A stretch of 64,000 nt of DNA from Symsagittifera roscoffensis (GCF_963678635.1 NC_087070.1:30718390-30782389), one strand, 5' to 3'. Shown: positions 10,601 to 25,600, numbered from the stretch's first letter. Translations and numbers: made by a program. The notes: generated from the sequence alone by a model not told the origin.

Positions 10601-13600
10601 CGTCTCTATCAAATCCCACAGCACCTTGTCTTCTCTAGTCATGATCTGAAGCAATTTCTTCAAACAGTAGTTTTCCGGGCGAATTGGGGAATTCGGTAAA
10701 TTCAAGTCGGCCTTATATCTTTTTAAGAGGTCTGCGTGGTCGAGTGGAAGTCTGTCGTCTCTGAATTTGAGGGCGATATTATGTTCTTCGGGAATGATCA
10801 AAAGGGGTTCATTCACTTTGTCTATTGGGAGTTCTGGTTTTTTTTTGCTAGATGGTATGAAGTGTCTGTTTAGTAGTAAGAAATGTAAAAGGACTTTGTC
10901 CGAAAAAGTAATACTTTTAAAATTAAATTTAGAATTATCGACTGGATGGCAAATTGTAGTGCAATTTTCTGTCCGAGAGTGATTATTGTGGCAAGTTTTT
11001 ATCGACTGAGCGATACAAGATATGATTGCAGCAATAATCTTGAGATTGAGTAAAGCTAAAGAGCTATTCAACCGATTCTGACCAATCACGTTGCTTGAAT
11101 TTTCGTTTCCCGACGGGATTGTATTAACTCGTGGATTAGTATTTACAGCGACCGCTGGTCTATCTACAGAATTTACAGTAACTATTTTAGAATCTTGATT
11201 AGTCGATAAAATGTTCTGAATTTTGTCGATTGAAGCGACTACAAATTCGTCGTCATAATGGGAAATTTCAAGGGTTTTGCCCGAAGGAAGTCTAGAAAAA
11301 GGTCAGTAAAGCCCATGTCCTTTCCTGGTAAATGTGAAATTTTAAAATTGAATGGTAAAAGTCTGTTTACCCAACGGGTCAATCGGCTATGCATCGTTTT
11401 GTTTCCATGATTTGCCAAAAGTGCTGATAGTAATGCTTTGTGATCAGTTACTATTTGGAATTCTGTTCTGTACAGGTAGTTTCTGAAATGTTCTGTAGCC
11501 CATACGACTCCCAGCAACTCTAATTTGTTGGTAGAATATTTCATTTCATGGTTGTTTAAAAATCTGGATGCAAACGCGATTGTTTTCCACTGGTCGCCCT
11601 GTAATTGTTCTAGGGTTGCCCCTAGTCCGCTATGTGAAGCGTCCGTTTTTAGTCCTGTCTTCTCTTTTATATCGAAATGGCTGTTTTCTGCAATATTTAC
11701 AATTTCCGTTTTCAACTTCTCAAACGCTATTGAATGGCTGGTATCCCATTTGTATAACAATTTTTTGTTTAGAAGAGGTCGAAGAGGGAAGCTTAACGTC
11801 GATAAGTTAGGGACGAACTTAACATATTGGTTTATCGAGCCGAAAAATGAACGAAGTTCAGAAATATTCTTCGGGGTTGGCAAATTTTTTATTGCGTCGG
11901 CTTTACCGACCAACGGTCGTACTCCATCGCCTGAGATCTTGAAGCCAAGCCATTGGATGTCAGATTTAAAAAATGCGCATTTCCCCCATTTAACTGCCAT
12001 GTTGTTCTTATCTAATATTGATAAAATTTTGTACACTATTGATTTGTGTTCTTCCAGGGATCCACGCGAGGCTACCAGGATGTCGTCTATGTAACAATTT
12101 GTAAACGGGATATTTTTCAACAGTGAGTCCATGAACCGTTGGAATTCATTGGGCATGTCTCCTAATCCGTAAAATCCCGTTAGAAATCGATACGTTTCGG
12201 TCGTTTCGCCGCCTACTATGCTCAAATTGCACTGTTTACTTGTTTGATCGCATAGTTTAAGTTGGCTATAGGCGCTTTTCAGGTCTAAATTACTAAACCA
12301 CACTCGTCCGTTGTAGTTTTCTGAAATTTGGAGCGCCACGTTATCAATCAGTTCATGGATATTCGGTATTTGACACTTATTTTTAAAAATTTGATCATTT
12401 AAAAGCTTAGAGTCAAGTGCCAGTTTTATTGAAGTATCTTTTTTCCGAGTGATTACAATTGGGCTGATAAAACAATCTTCGTCGCTTTTCTCTAATTTTA
12501 TTATGTGACCTTCTTTCTCCATTCTTTTAAACTCTTCGTTCACTCCCGCGAGTAAGTGGAGTGGAACTCTTCTCCCTTTAGACTGTATTGGTTTAAAAGG
12601 TGTGTGAAAATGGGTTATCTTTCGATCGTTAGGTATTTTCCCCACTCTAGTGAATGAGTTTTTGAACTCGTTAAAAATTTTGTCTTATAAATAAGGTAAG
12701 TTTTTGTACTCACTCTCAAGTGTGGGTTGATTGACCATGCAGATTGGTTGGGGGCATTTCCTCTGCGTTATTTCTATGCCCAGTTTGGGTAAATTGTCGT
12801 TCCCCAATATGTTTTGCTCGTGTCCGCCGGTTATGAAGAATGGGGTTTCTTCGCTGATCCACCCATTGGACTGTGTTCTGACAATTATTTTTCCCAGAAT
12901 ATTGATCGTATCATTGGTGAATCCGCAGTATAGATCTTTTATTCTTTTCTCCACTGGGTGTATCTTGAGGTTCGGGTATCTTAGTTTAATTTCGTGTAGT
13001 AAATTCAGTTTTAAAAAACTTACAGGGATTGCTGAATCTACAGGTATGTTCATATTTACAATCATGTCCCAGCCGATGCCTAGGTTCAGGAGTTTCTTTG
13101 TTTCGAGACCATTATTGTCGTAATAAGTTCTGACGCTCAACACCGAGAAATCGTCATCGTCGCTCCGTCCGTATTCATTCCACGCATTTATAACGTCGCA
13201 CGATTCTTTTTCTTCCATCCACGAGTTTTCCGGAGGTGTGTATATACAATTCTCAGTATTTACGTAATTATCTGATACAGTATTTACAGTTGGTCTCTTA
13301 TTGCGTGATTTACATAATTTGGCGAAGTGTCCCTTATAATTACAGTTTTTACATGTTCTGTCTTTCTATGGGCAAACGTTTAAGTGCCCTTTCGTAAATG
13401 TATTTCCGCTTTTCATGCACGAGTTACTCCTTTCGATGTTTAAACTAGGTTCCTTTTTGATATGATTGTGGTTACTAAAAGATTTAAAAGTTGTCCCGTT
13501 GGTCGATGACCGTGATATATTTGTCAGTTTCTGGTGGTTAAAATATCCCTTTTCGTCGATTAGGGCTTGGTTAAGTGCTTCCGACGGGCTTATGGTAGCT

Positions 13601-16600
13601 GAAAGTAGCTTCCTCTGAGTGTCTGTGTTCTTCATATTGCAAATGATGATCTCCCTTATCCATTCCGCCTCGTCAGATTCCTTGATGTTGCACGTGCTGG
13701 CTAGGTCCGTCAGTGCTCCCCAGAATTGTTCGTACGACTCACGATCTTTTTGCTTTCGATTTAGTAGTTTATATCTTTCGAACGTAGTGTTGGGCGGTTT
13801 GTTAAATGCTGCGTCTAGTAGAGTCCAGAACTCAGAGAACGATATTGCTAGAATCTTGACTCTCGGTTTTTTTTGTGTAAAAACTCTTTTTCCTTCGCTC
13901 CCTAGGGCTAGAAATAAAATTGATCGCAGTTTCTTGTCCGCCTCCGTTCGTCTCAATCCATTAAATTTCCTCTTCTCTTCGTTGATCCGTTTCTCTTCTG
14001 CGGATTCGTACTGTTTCATTGTGCTTTTGTTCCTGCTCTCTCTCTTGGCTTTTTCCGCGTCCGACTCGCTGCCTGTTGCTTGTTCCAAAATTGGAATTTG
14101 TGTCTCGGGTATCTCTGGTCCATGTAGGCTCTCTAAATCCAGATTGGAATTGGTCGCTCCATTGGGTCCAGGCATGCGGTGGCTCTAGAGTGTGATTAGG
14201 CCAAAAGGGGGGAATTTCACGCACGTTCGAATCATTTGACTGCGCCATAATAAACTAATCTAATTCTATGGTTCTATATGTACAAAGTATGTACATAAGC
14301 TTAAAGGTTAAAACGTTAAGAGGAAGTAGTTGAATTAAGAACGTTAAAAAGGACCAACTGAACTTTCGTTCATATCGACCGATGGTCGTAACTAAACTTG
14401 TATTAATTAAAATACCGAAGGTCATTTAAGATACTAAGAACAAATCACAACAACTTGCGAAGTCCTTAAAGTTCCTCTTCTTACAAAGATCTCTTCGCGT
14501 CACCACATGTTATACAAGCATCAGTTTTGTGGGGTCATCAATGATTTTACAAGTTTTTCCTGTTTGTTTCTTCTGGTTCTTAACACCCTGTATTCTGTTT
14601 TTTTTTCTGTAGTGACAGGAGCGATGATTATCCTGTTCAAAGCACTGCCCAATGTCGACTCACCTCAAAATGGGAGCTGGTTGTGGTTGTACTGTCGTCT
14701 CTATTGTTCCGAGCTGCCCCTCTGGTTCCTGATCAATGTGTCTGTGATGAATCTGTGTCTAATCACTCTGGACAGATATCTGTCTGTGGCCAGGCCCCTC
14801 TACCACAAGAACTATTTCTCACGCAACAGTTCGCTCGCATTGCACGTCGCAATCATCTGGACCTTGGGATTGGCAGGTTGCACATTTTATTGGCTCGAAA
14901 AAACGCAGAAAAAATAGCTATTTTGTAGATTCTTTCAACTTTTTTTTAACAGATCAGTTAATTTTTTTCTCGTTATTTGATCCTCGTCGTTCAAAATTTA
15001 AAAAAAAAATCTTAACGAACTGTTTGCACTTTTTTGTGTTTTCACTTCTATACAAATATCAGCTCTCTAAATAACCGTTTTAGCCAAATTTTTTCTTTAC
15101 CATAAGAACTAGTTGCACATATTCTGAGTGCACATCTAATCAATATCGGCTGCTATCATTTTTTGTAAAACATGGGGACTTGAAAAAAAAACTGAAGTTA
15201 TCTTCAATTCATCTAATACGATTAACACGAATTAGCCGGACTCTGAACTCATGGCAAATTGAGCTGAGGTCAGCTAATTGAGTCAAACATCTCATTACCA
15301 AACTAAAAAATTCCTTGAAATTGTTTAAGGGAAGTTAAGGGAAGTCCTCGGAATGATGTTTTTATGAGTTTCATGATGCTTTTGATCAAAAAAATTGTTT
15401 CAAACGTTGATTGAAATTGGAATGTTTGAAGCTTTTCCCCTCTGGAACTGACTTTTCAAATTCGGAAAAGAATAAAATCTGAAGCATAAACTTAAGAGAC
15501 CTGTTGTGATATCTTCAAACCTCTGTTTCCAATCTTTCAAAACAGCTTTCAAGAACCAATTTGATCTTAAGAGCCCTTGATAAGATGAGTTAACCCGTAT
15601 TGAACAAATTTTGAAAAAAGAGACTTAAAATAAAACTTATTTTGTTCGCCTCTCACTTTATTTGCCTCAGAACTACAATGTGAAGGTTGTTTTTGTTTGC
15701 TTCAGTGTCCAGCTACAACTTGTTTTTGTGGGTTATTAAGTCGGAGGATGAAGATGATGGTGATGATGGGGATGGGGCTATGTGTGAGGTTAGTAGGGCG
15801 TTGCCCTCTTGGTTCTGGGTGGCAACTGGCTTCTGGACTCTATTTGGAATGCTGCTCTTCCCCTTCATGTTCATGCTAGTTGTCTATGTCCACATCTACA
15901 ACATACTGCTCCAAATGCCAATCAACATAAAAGGCAATATTCAGTGGATGACATTGAAAATGCATCATACTAAATTTAACTTATCGTGTCTTTTGAAAAA
16001 TTCGAAAATTGTGAAATTTTGCAGTTAACGTTTTTGAAGCAAATTTTATCTCATTTTACTAACTAAGTTCGGTTAATGGCTTTAAGCCCGAACAGTTGCC
16101 CTATGTTTTATTGGATGCATTTCATAGAAATATCTTTATACCATGCTTTGGTCAAATTTCTGGAAAAATCTCAAATTTTTAGGGTCCTTAAACTACACAA
16201 AGCTGCTGAATAACCAATTAACACAGGGGCGGATCTAGGATTTTCTCGAGGGGGCGGGGGTTTTTTAAAAAGAAATCGAAAATTTTTACGACTTTTTTTT
16301 TTAGGTCAAACAAATTGGTTTTTTGAGCTCTCCCAAAGCACTGTTTTGCCCATATTTTGGCAAAATTTTCTGCGCCGCAGGCAAATTTTTGTGAAAAAAA
16401 AAGTCAAAAAAGGCGTTTTTAGGCACTTTTTCGAAAATTTTGACCAAAAAATTGCGTTTTTTCGGCGCGCGCTCCCCCCTCAAAATTAGTAAATATTGGC
16501 GCCAAAGGCGCCTTTAGAAAAATTTTAGAGTCGGTCGGCCAAAAGTGGATTGCTTAAAAAGTACCAAAGGGGGACCCTTTGGGTCGGCAGGGTGTCGAAT

Positions 16601-19600
16601 CCCTGAGGGGGGGGGGAAGGGGCGTCCGCTTCTCCCCCCCACCCCCCCTAAATCCGCCCCTGAATTAACATACGTTTTTTCTCTGCATCAAAACTGGTTT
16701 TTCTGCTTAATTTCAGGTATAACTTTTTTCAAGCTTAAAAGAAATTTCATAACTGAAAAAGAATAAAATGTACATTAATTGCTGTGTGTGATCAAACTTG
16801 CTTCAAAGAAGGCTGAAAGGTGATAAAATTAGCTTCAAAAATTTTCGCTAGAAAGATTTTTGTTTCGCTTACCATTTTTGTTCGAAGAAAATGACGGAGT
16901 ATTTGCGCTCCCGTGGTTTTTATTCAGACAAATGTCAATTTTATAAATAGCTAATTTTGACAAAAACTTTGAAAATTTGAAATTTTTTGTATATTACTGG
17001 GGGTTTCAAAACTAAATTTATGGAATATTCAACGTGCAATATACTTATGATATCAACACGAAAGCGGCGAATTAATCCGGCTTAGAAAATTTTTCGAATT
17101 TAACTGAGGAAGGCTAGTTCTTCTCACTAACACTTCATTGAATACTAAAAGAAATTCTATTAGAATTTGAAATAGCGAGTTAGGCAAAAGATTTTCAAAA
17201 AGAAACTTTAAAGTTGAAAAATTGTTCAATTATGTAGATTTTTTCTAACTGAGCACTTTTTCATACATGTTGCAGGGCAGTTAAACCATAACCGTTTCAA
17301 GTTATTTTATGGAACAAACATTTTCAACTTTTTAGGTTTACTTTATAGATGATCAATTTTTAGAAAAGAGACAGCTTCTACTTAATTTTCAAGAAAAAAA
17401 AAGAACCAAAAACTTTCGTCACATCGAAAAACTTCAGGACTTTAAAGTCAAACCAATTGATGAGAGACTCGACTTTTGCTTGACAAAGTTATTCTCAAAA
17501 ATCTTGTATCTGAATTTTATAGAGTTTTGAAAACAATTTCAAAGTAATTCTTTTAGACATCAAAAAATCACTGTTGCGTTTTCTCAAGGAAATCAAGTAT
17601 TGTTGAAAAATAATGGTCCCAGTGAGGCAGAATTTTCCATATTTCCCTTTATCGTAAGACTATTATCTTTTAGAACGAATTGTTCATACCGGATAAGGCA
17701 AATTAAAAAATCGAAATAATCAGGTTAAGTTGCAGGTAGCAAATTGCATGTCAACAAAAATTAAGGGAGAAAAGAAGCTATAAAATAGACAAAATTATTT
17801 AAAAACTCTCGAGACAAACAAATTTTTAACACTTTTCTCAGCACTTTTTTCTCTGGTCTGCAAACAGCAGTTTTCAATCTATTTGGTAGTTTTTCATCCA
17901 GAAAATTTCTATTTTTTAAGCCAGTCATTTCAAAAATCATTTTAAAAATTATAATCTGAAAGTTTTTAATAATTTCTACTCAAACTGAAAATAATGTTAA
18001 TTTGGGGGTTTTAAAATTGACAATTTGGTAAAGTTAACGCGCGATATACTTCATGCTATCAACGATATGCTTCATGATAGGTGCTTTCATCCTGCTGAGA
18101 AATAATTCCAGACTCAACTGAGGCAAGTTAGTTTTTAAATTAATACTTCATTGTGTGCTAAGTATATCACTTTAGTTTTTAAATAGCGTGTGGAGGCGGG
18201 AGGGGGTTAATTTCCGAACAAAAATACTTTAATTTTTTTTTGATTTAAACCTATTTTCAAATGTACAATACATTTATGTGATACAGGTAAGATACAACAA
18301 TATCATTTAAAATTTTATTTTTGTTTTCCACCGAGCACACAGTTTTCAACTTCATATATCTGTTTTTACAACCCATCAGTTTATAGAACAATTTACAGAA
18401 AAAGCAAAAATAATTTTTTGAAATGTGATAGTTTCTATTTCTATCTTTCGAGAAAGAAAATGTCAAACTTTCAGGATTTTAGCTCAAAAAATTAAGTTTG
18501 AATCGCTCACACCGGATATGGCATATCAAGAAAAGGATCAGTTTTGTCAATCGATGTGTTCAAAAAAAATTAATATTTTTTTCCAGTTGCATGTTAATTT
18601 CGTATAACCTCTTGGTTGTTCAAGCATGTCTAGGAACCTAGGAACGAATAAATTTATGAACAATCAAATATATAAATTAAACTGCACATGTTCCTGGATT
18701 AAACTGTTTCAGTTTTTTTCTAAAATGTAAAATCAGTTTAGTTTACATCAAACTGATCGTATCTCAGCAATGCGTATCTATTTTTTTTTCTCTGACTTGC
18801 AAAGAATAGTATGCAGTATTTTTTACAGTCAGTGATCATTATATACAGTAAACACATCCAGAACAAATAAAAAGTGGACAACCTCCTGAACTGGACAGTG
18901 TAATTTTTTTTAATTTGCTTGCTCTCATTGTAACACAAAAAACGAAATTTTCAGCGTTTATTGTTCCGACTTTCGATACGACAGTAACGGAATATTTGTG
19001 CTCGGGGTGGGTTTTATTTCTTCAGACAAATTTCAACTTTTTAACTAGCCATTTTTGACGGAATTTCTTTTACATCATTCAAAAGCTATTGTTGTCCTGA
19101 GCTTAAATTTGAAAAGGTATTTCACCTGTGATCATTTTTCGTAAAGTTACGGGGGTTTAAAGATTGCCATTTTGGCCAATTTGAGACAATTAACGCGCGA
19201 TATATTTCGCGCTAATAACGCGTAGGCGGAGAGTTAATCCGTCTTAGAAATCGTTCCAAATTGGTTAAAAGAAGCTTATTTGCCATAAATGGTTTGTTAC
19301 AAGGAGCGAAATCAATCCGTTTGTACTTAACATGGTGTGTGGGGTGATGTTTTGACAAAAAATCTCAAGCTTTTTGGAAATTTTTTTTTCAAATTTTAAT
19401 TTTACGTTTAAATTTTCCATGTTCTTACTGCTCCATAGACCTTAAAAGGCGATCGGAACATTCAGGGCTTCACACTGATACGAGCAGTCTTGTTTACTTT
19501 TATTTTTGCTTGAAACACAGCGGAAACGTGACAAAAATGCTGCAGAGTTTTGAATCAAACGTATCCGAAATGAAATAGTTAAACAATAATATATCAGCAA

Positions 19601-22600
19601 AATATGTTCTCTTCAAGATTTCCTTCAAAACCTCTTGCAAAGAACCGCTGTCTTATCAGAGAGCCATCTGTTTTGTGAAGTTTGCACGCGAATTAACTTT
19701 TTGGTGAAACGAATTTCATTGCAGGCATTTAAAACTGTAGATGAAACTCAAAAACATGTTGAAAAGTTCACCAAATCAATAACAACTTTTTTAATCAATT
19801 GTTACAAAGGAAACTTATATATTTTTTTGTTGACATTTTTTATTCAAAAGTTTGACAATCTACAAATCAAAACATTTTAAGCAAAAAGGTTGCTTAACTC
19901 TTTTTTTTCTGTTTTTAATTAGTCGCCTGAGTGTTAATCTTGAATTTTCTGAAGAGCAGACATCTTTATTTGGTTGTGCAAATTGTTTTTCTGGTTTTTG
20001 CTAAGTTTTCAAAAAATCGTCAAAACGCTTCTGTGGTAAGGAGATGTAATGCTGTAAGATCAATTGAAAAGGAGATAGTTTCAAGAGTTTAATTCAATCT
20101 GAAGTTTTGTTTTCTCTCATAATAGGCGGTTCCGTGAACCAGCTCATTTTGTCGTATCATCGTACGTAGAGCTAACGTAATAAATAAGGTCTATTCAATG
20201 ATCAACATTGTATGACCTTGACTTAAGTTTAATAACAATATATATATGTACAGAAACCGATATGCGTCCCAAGGTTAGTGTGCAGCGAGGTTATTATGAT
20301 TACTGCACATGCAGTATGTGCGCTGTACCACACTACCCCTGGGATAACTAAATTTCATATAGTATACGTATAAAATTTAGAAATAACTATGAGTTTTAAT
20401 ACTCAGCTTAATCAGGTTTAAACAAATGTTTTAGTTTCCGCAGGTGCTCTCGCCTTTTAATGTTCCTCTGTTTTGTTTTGATCCTCTGTCAAACTGTCAT
20501 CGAAGGATAGGGGGACCCGCCATGCAGCATTCCAGGTTTTTGTAATTTCCAGTGCCTCACTGCCAATTTTTTGTCGGAAAAGATGTTTTTCAAGCAATCC
20601 CAGTTTTGTCTCCACTGGTGTGTTTTCGTCAGTTTTGAACGTTGCCAGTTTAATCCTGTATGCTTCTAGTGCTGCTTTAATGAGATCTGTTATATCGTGT
20701 TCTGAAGTAATAAATTTGACCGAATGTTTGACAGGTTTTCCATAATGACTAAGACTTTTATTTTTTGTCTGTCTTTCGCTGCGTCTAACAGGTACATCGC
20801 TCTCGCCTGGTTCGTCTGAAAAACACGGGGGTGCGTTGTTTCCTTGATCGCCGCTCGTTTCCACATTTTTCAAAATAGTTTCTGCAGCTTTTTGGACTCC
20901 CCTTGTCAGAACCTGGTCGGGTAAGAGATTCCAGTCTTCTGTGACTAAGTCGCGACTTTGAAATGTCTCCAGTATTTTTTCTGCTGATGTATTGCGAGTG
21001 ATTTCTTTACTCTTATCTTTCATTTCCTTCCTGGGGGTGGATTTATTCAAAGTAAAGGCTTTCGCCGGAGATGACAGTTTGTTTGTTTCTTTTTGTTCGT
21101 CTGTTTGGTTTTTCTGACTTACTGCTGCTGCAGCTTTTTGTTTCCGAGCCTCTTGACACGTTGGCTTTTTTCTTTTTTCTTATCTCTTTTAGGTTCTGAG
21201 CTACTCGCGTTTCCCAACACTGGACCGGCATTGTTGGGTTTGGCCCTCTTTACTGCCAAATTGAGACCTCCATTTACCTCTATGTCTTTAGATGTTACAT
21301 TTTGTTGGCTATCTTGGTATAGAGCTACTGCGTTCTCCATAACCGATCTTTCCTGGATTTCAGGCATTTTTTCTGAGTCGCCGTTTGTTTTTCTTGTTTC
21401 GCCGTCTTTCTTCTTTGTTTTCGATTTCGGTTCGTCTCCATGGGGTCTCCTTCTAGATTGGTCTTTTTTCGGGCTTTTGTCTCTAAGATCACCGGTGTCA
21501 ATTTTTAATTCGGCGATATCGCTCTTTCTGTAGATTGCCCCCGTAGCTGTTTTGACTGTGTTTGGGGTTTCCTTTTGCACTTTTCCCTTTAACGGGTTTG
21601 TTAGAGTCTTCCCACTCTTCCTGCCTTCGTCTTTTCTCAGCAGATTTGGCGATCTTTGTTCAACTTCTTCTGGCTTGGCCTCGATGAAACCGTATTCCCA
21701 CGAATATAGGAGCTTTTTCATTAAGTCCGGGTTTATTGTGCTCGTTTCATCAACTATCCATTTTATATCGTTAGCCGACGTGTCCCTCCTGGTCGCACTC
21801 CATCGAGCATTCGCTTCTAAAAATGTGTTCAGGGCTTTTGCCCGGTCTCTTTCTCTTGCTGACTCTACTTCTGTCTTGAACAGAGGACTAACCTCTCTAC
21901 TGCTTTGCCCTTTCTCACGATTTTGACGTTATCTCTTGACTGATCGATCCGTTTTTTCAGTTGTGAGGCAGTGCTCGTTTAGTCAACTATCCATTTTATA
22001 TTGTTAGCCGACGTGTCGCTCCTGGTCGGATTCCACAACATTCCATGATGTTGTTTACTCCACCTAAAATCTCGAATTATTGTGCTAAGAGCAACTTTTA
22101 TTGATGTGAAAATTTCATCCAATAACATCACTCCCAGTCTTCGTTTGATAGTTTGTATGGTTCGTTCGATTAGACCACATCCCCTGTGATCCCCTACTGG
22201 ACAGAATTTTTGATCATTGTTATGTTCAGAACAGAAAATTTTTAGCGTTTTGCCTTGAAATCCCGAGAACTGAACATTTCTTATTGATTCCGGGTTGAGT
22301 GAGTATCAACATAGTTACGGAGAAACTTCACCGACGACTTGCTCCTAGTCGATTTTGTAACTTTAATTGACGGAAATTTTGAATATCTATCTATGGCTGT
22401 AAGTAGGTAAATTTTCTTCCCCTTCGTATCTTCTAAGGGACCCGCATAATCTTATTGCAATTCTTGCCCCGGCTGCGTGAGCAGTGGAAGTGGTTTTGAC
22501 GCATTTTTTGGTATAATATATTTAAAATTCTTACCATAGCAGGTACAGCTTCTACATTCCTTTGCCATATTCACAATATTTTTATGTATGTGTGGCCACC

Positions 22601-25600
22601 ACAGGTGTCGAGATCCGTCTAACATGGCTTCTTGTCCTGGGTGGCCTCGGTGGATTCGTTTCAAGAATGCAGGACGCAGTTGTCCTGGGACGGCTAGTCG
22701 CCCGTCTACGACGATGCAGCCGCCTACAACGGACATTTGGTGCCAGAGCGAATTCGTATGCGGCCCCATCATCTCAAATGCGTGACAATCCTTTCGTTCT
22801 ATCACCCTCCTCAGCCTGTTCATCCATGTATCCTCCCATGTTATTTCGGTAAGTAGATTACGGTCAAAAAGCTTTGACAAGATGTGCAGATTGTTGTCTT
22901 CTAATTGTCTGCCTGCCTAAATTCGTCTTTTCTTGATTTTCTAACGATTTTCCGTCCCCCAACTAGACTAATTCCCGGGCTTGTTATCGGATTATTGGCC
23001 GTAGGATCCACTTCTATAATCCTCGAATCGTTCCTTTCGGGTATGTTCGCTTTTGGGCTGGACATTTCTGTCGATGCTTCTAGCTTCAGTAGACTCCCCG
23101 GTGTTACTTTGTCTGCCTGTTCTGATCCTACTAAGTCCCAAAAGGACATTAAATTTTTGGTTTCTGAATGTGTTGGTGTTGAGGTTGATTGTCCCGTTTC
23201 CCTTCTCTGATTGATGGTGTCCATTTTCCGGCATTCCACTGCATTCCATTTTCCTCCAAGCTGTCTGATTCGTGTCCTCATTGTACTGTTCTTGTTCTCC
23301 GGTACATCGTTTCAGTCACCTGTTCCAGCGTCTGGTCCCTATTCCTGTCCCGCTCAACTATTTCCTTGGTCTTTTTCGGTTTTTATTCCATTCTACTTGT
23401 TCTGTTTTTATAATGTTTTTTCTGAATTTTTGCAGTTGTTTATTCGAATGTCGACCGACTGTTTACAATGAGATAGTTTGCTCAATTTGTTTGGCTCACA
23501 ATTTGAGAGACGTGAGTTTTGACCGTTTTCGTTCCGGTCGAGCCCTGTTCGTTTATAGCAACCATGGGATGACGTGTTCTTTAGCTCGTCCAGTTTATCT
23601 CTCAATTCAGAATGTTGTAGAATGTTTTCATTCTGAATTGTGTGTACTGTATCTATTAGCAGACTGCTTAAACAATCGAATGCTTCGTGAAAGTGTTCGA
23701 TCGACGCTACAAAGAATTGTTCATCTGGGTAGGACTCTGGTCACGGTTCCCCGTTTGGGTCTCTTGACAGACAATTAACAATCCCCATGTCTTTACCTGG
23801 TATATGCACCACTTTAAATTGATAAGGCAATAGCCGGTCTACCCACCTAGTTAATCGAGATTGTTACGTTTTGTTAGATTAATGTTCTCCTAGTGCTGAT
23901 GTAAGGGCTTTGTGGTCTGTTGCCAGTATGAATTCTTTTCCTTGTAAATAGTGTTTAAATCTATCTACCGACCAAACTACTGCGAGCAGTTCTAACTCGT
24001 TTGTTGAGTACTTTTTTTCTTGAGTTTTAAGATAACTTAATGCAAACGCAATAGGTACCCATTCGTTATCATCTGTTTTCTGCTCTAGAGTTGCGCCAAG
24101 GCCGCTGTGACTTCCGTCACACTTTGCCCGAGTATCCTTTTTGGGGTCATAGTAATGAATTTGTGCTACCCGTGCCACCGCCTTTTTTTATTTCTTCGAA
24201 AATCAAGGAGTGCTGTCCCCCACTCAAATTTCTTCGCGGGCAATTTAACATTTTTCATCTTCTTTTTCTCGTTTTCTTCTCTTAACAGTGGTCTGAGCTG
24301 ATCGGTTAGACTCGCTGCGTTAGGGATGAATTTAGAAAGATGGTTAATGCTACCCATAAACGATCTCAATTGTTTTAAGGACTTTGGATGTTCTAGTTTG
24401 AGTATTAAGTCTGTCTTGGTAACTTTTGGTGTTATGCCTTCTGGTGTACGTTAATGACCTAACCAGTTCCTTTCTGTCTGAAAAAATTCGCATTTTTCCA
24501 ATTTTAACGCTAGATTTTCATTGTCCAATTTCTTCAACACGTCGATTACTAGCTTCTCATGTTCATGTTTTTCTCCCTTTGAGACGATCAAGATATCATC
24601 AAGGAAAGAGAAAGTGTTCATTGCATGAGTAAATGTTCGATCCATGGCTTTTTGAAATTCAGCAGGCATGTCTTCTAATCCGTAAAACCCGGAAAAAAAC
24701 TTTAATGTTCCTGTTGCCTGCCCACCTACTATGTTAAAATTGCACTGCTCAGCTGTTTCTGCATTTAGTCTGATTTAGGCAGTAATTTATCCACATTTGG
24801 CATCTGGTGTTTGTTATTATACAGTGGCCTGTTTATGGGTTTTGCGTCTAACGCCAGTTTAATGGAGTCGTCTTTTTTCACCGTAATGACTATTGGAGCA
24901 ATGAAACAGTCACTTGTGCATTTGTCAAGTTTTGTTATATGACCCTCTGATAACAACTTTGATATTTCTGCTTGCACCTTTTCTTGTATGTGTATAGGAA
25001 TCCTCCTACCTTTTTCTTGAATGGGGCATAGTGCATATTTGAATTTTGTGTTAACCACATGATTTTTTGATTACCCCTTTTGATCAAATAGAGACGGGAC
25101 TTTTTTGTAGAATTGATGTTTCATACCTTCCGACTGCTCGCACAGTAGCACGTCAAACCTAGATCTTTTTGAAGGTGCTGACTTCTGTGACGTATGGATT
25201 CCCAATTTTCCTTGTAAGTCTAGCCCCAGGATGCATCTTGCTCAGCTTTCTGTAACTAACAGCGATGCGTCTTGCACTTCCCACCCCGCTGAACGAATGC
25301 TAGTGCATACTGCTCTTAGTATCTGAATTGGTTGTTTGTTGTAGTCAACAAACTGTGTCGTCAGATTCAATTCTTCAGCTGGGATGAATTGAATCTTTGG
25401 AGCTGTTTTGCCATTGTCCAGTTTAGAAACGATACTGGACTTCCAGTATCTATGGTCATGTTTATAATTTGATTGTTCATCCTTACCAGCGCCTTCAATG
25501 CTTTTATTTGGTGCGACTTTGGATCTCTTCGAATGTCAATTTTTCGAACATCTTTCGTAGCTTTGATCTCTTTGTTATCATTTACTCCTGATATAATTTT

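Larger units (their letters stand above)
8037..14452 (-). mobile_element. Ty3/Gypsy LTR retrotransposon, element 1
   Basis: A 6.4-kb element on the minus strand inside GPCR intron 1. Direct LTRs (about 8037-8221 and 14265-14452) are about 96% identical by hand alignment (roughly 7 substitutions and 1 indel in 185). Domain order gag, zinc knuckle, protease, reverse transcriptase, RNase H, integrase identifies Ty3/Gypsy. GGTGGGAAA lies directly inside the 3' LTR as polypurine tract. Gag, protease and RT share one frame interrupted by stops; integrase is in another. The copy is young by LTR identity yet has several coding breaks. Confidence 0.9.

Noticed and set aside
8033-14457. Target-site duplication for Gypsy element 1
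   Set aside because: No 4-6-bp direct repeat found; the left edge is obscured by the TCTATGGTT minisatellite.
23272-23778. 168-codon + strand frame inside Gypsy element 2
   Set aside because: Antisense shadow of the broken pol region; composition (Cys/Phe/Leu) is that of reverse-strand reading.
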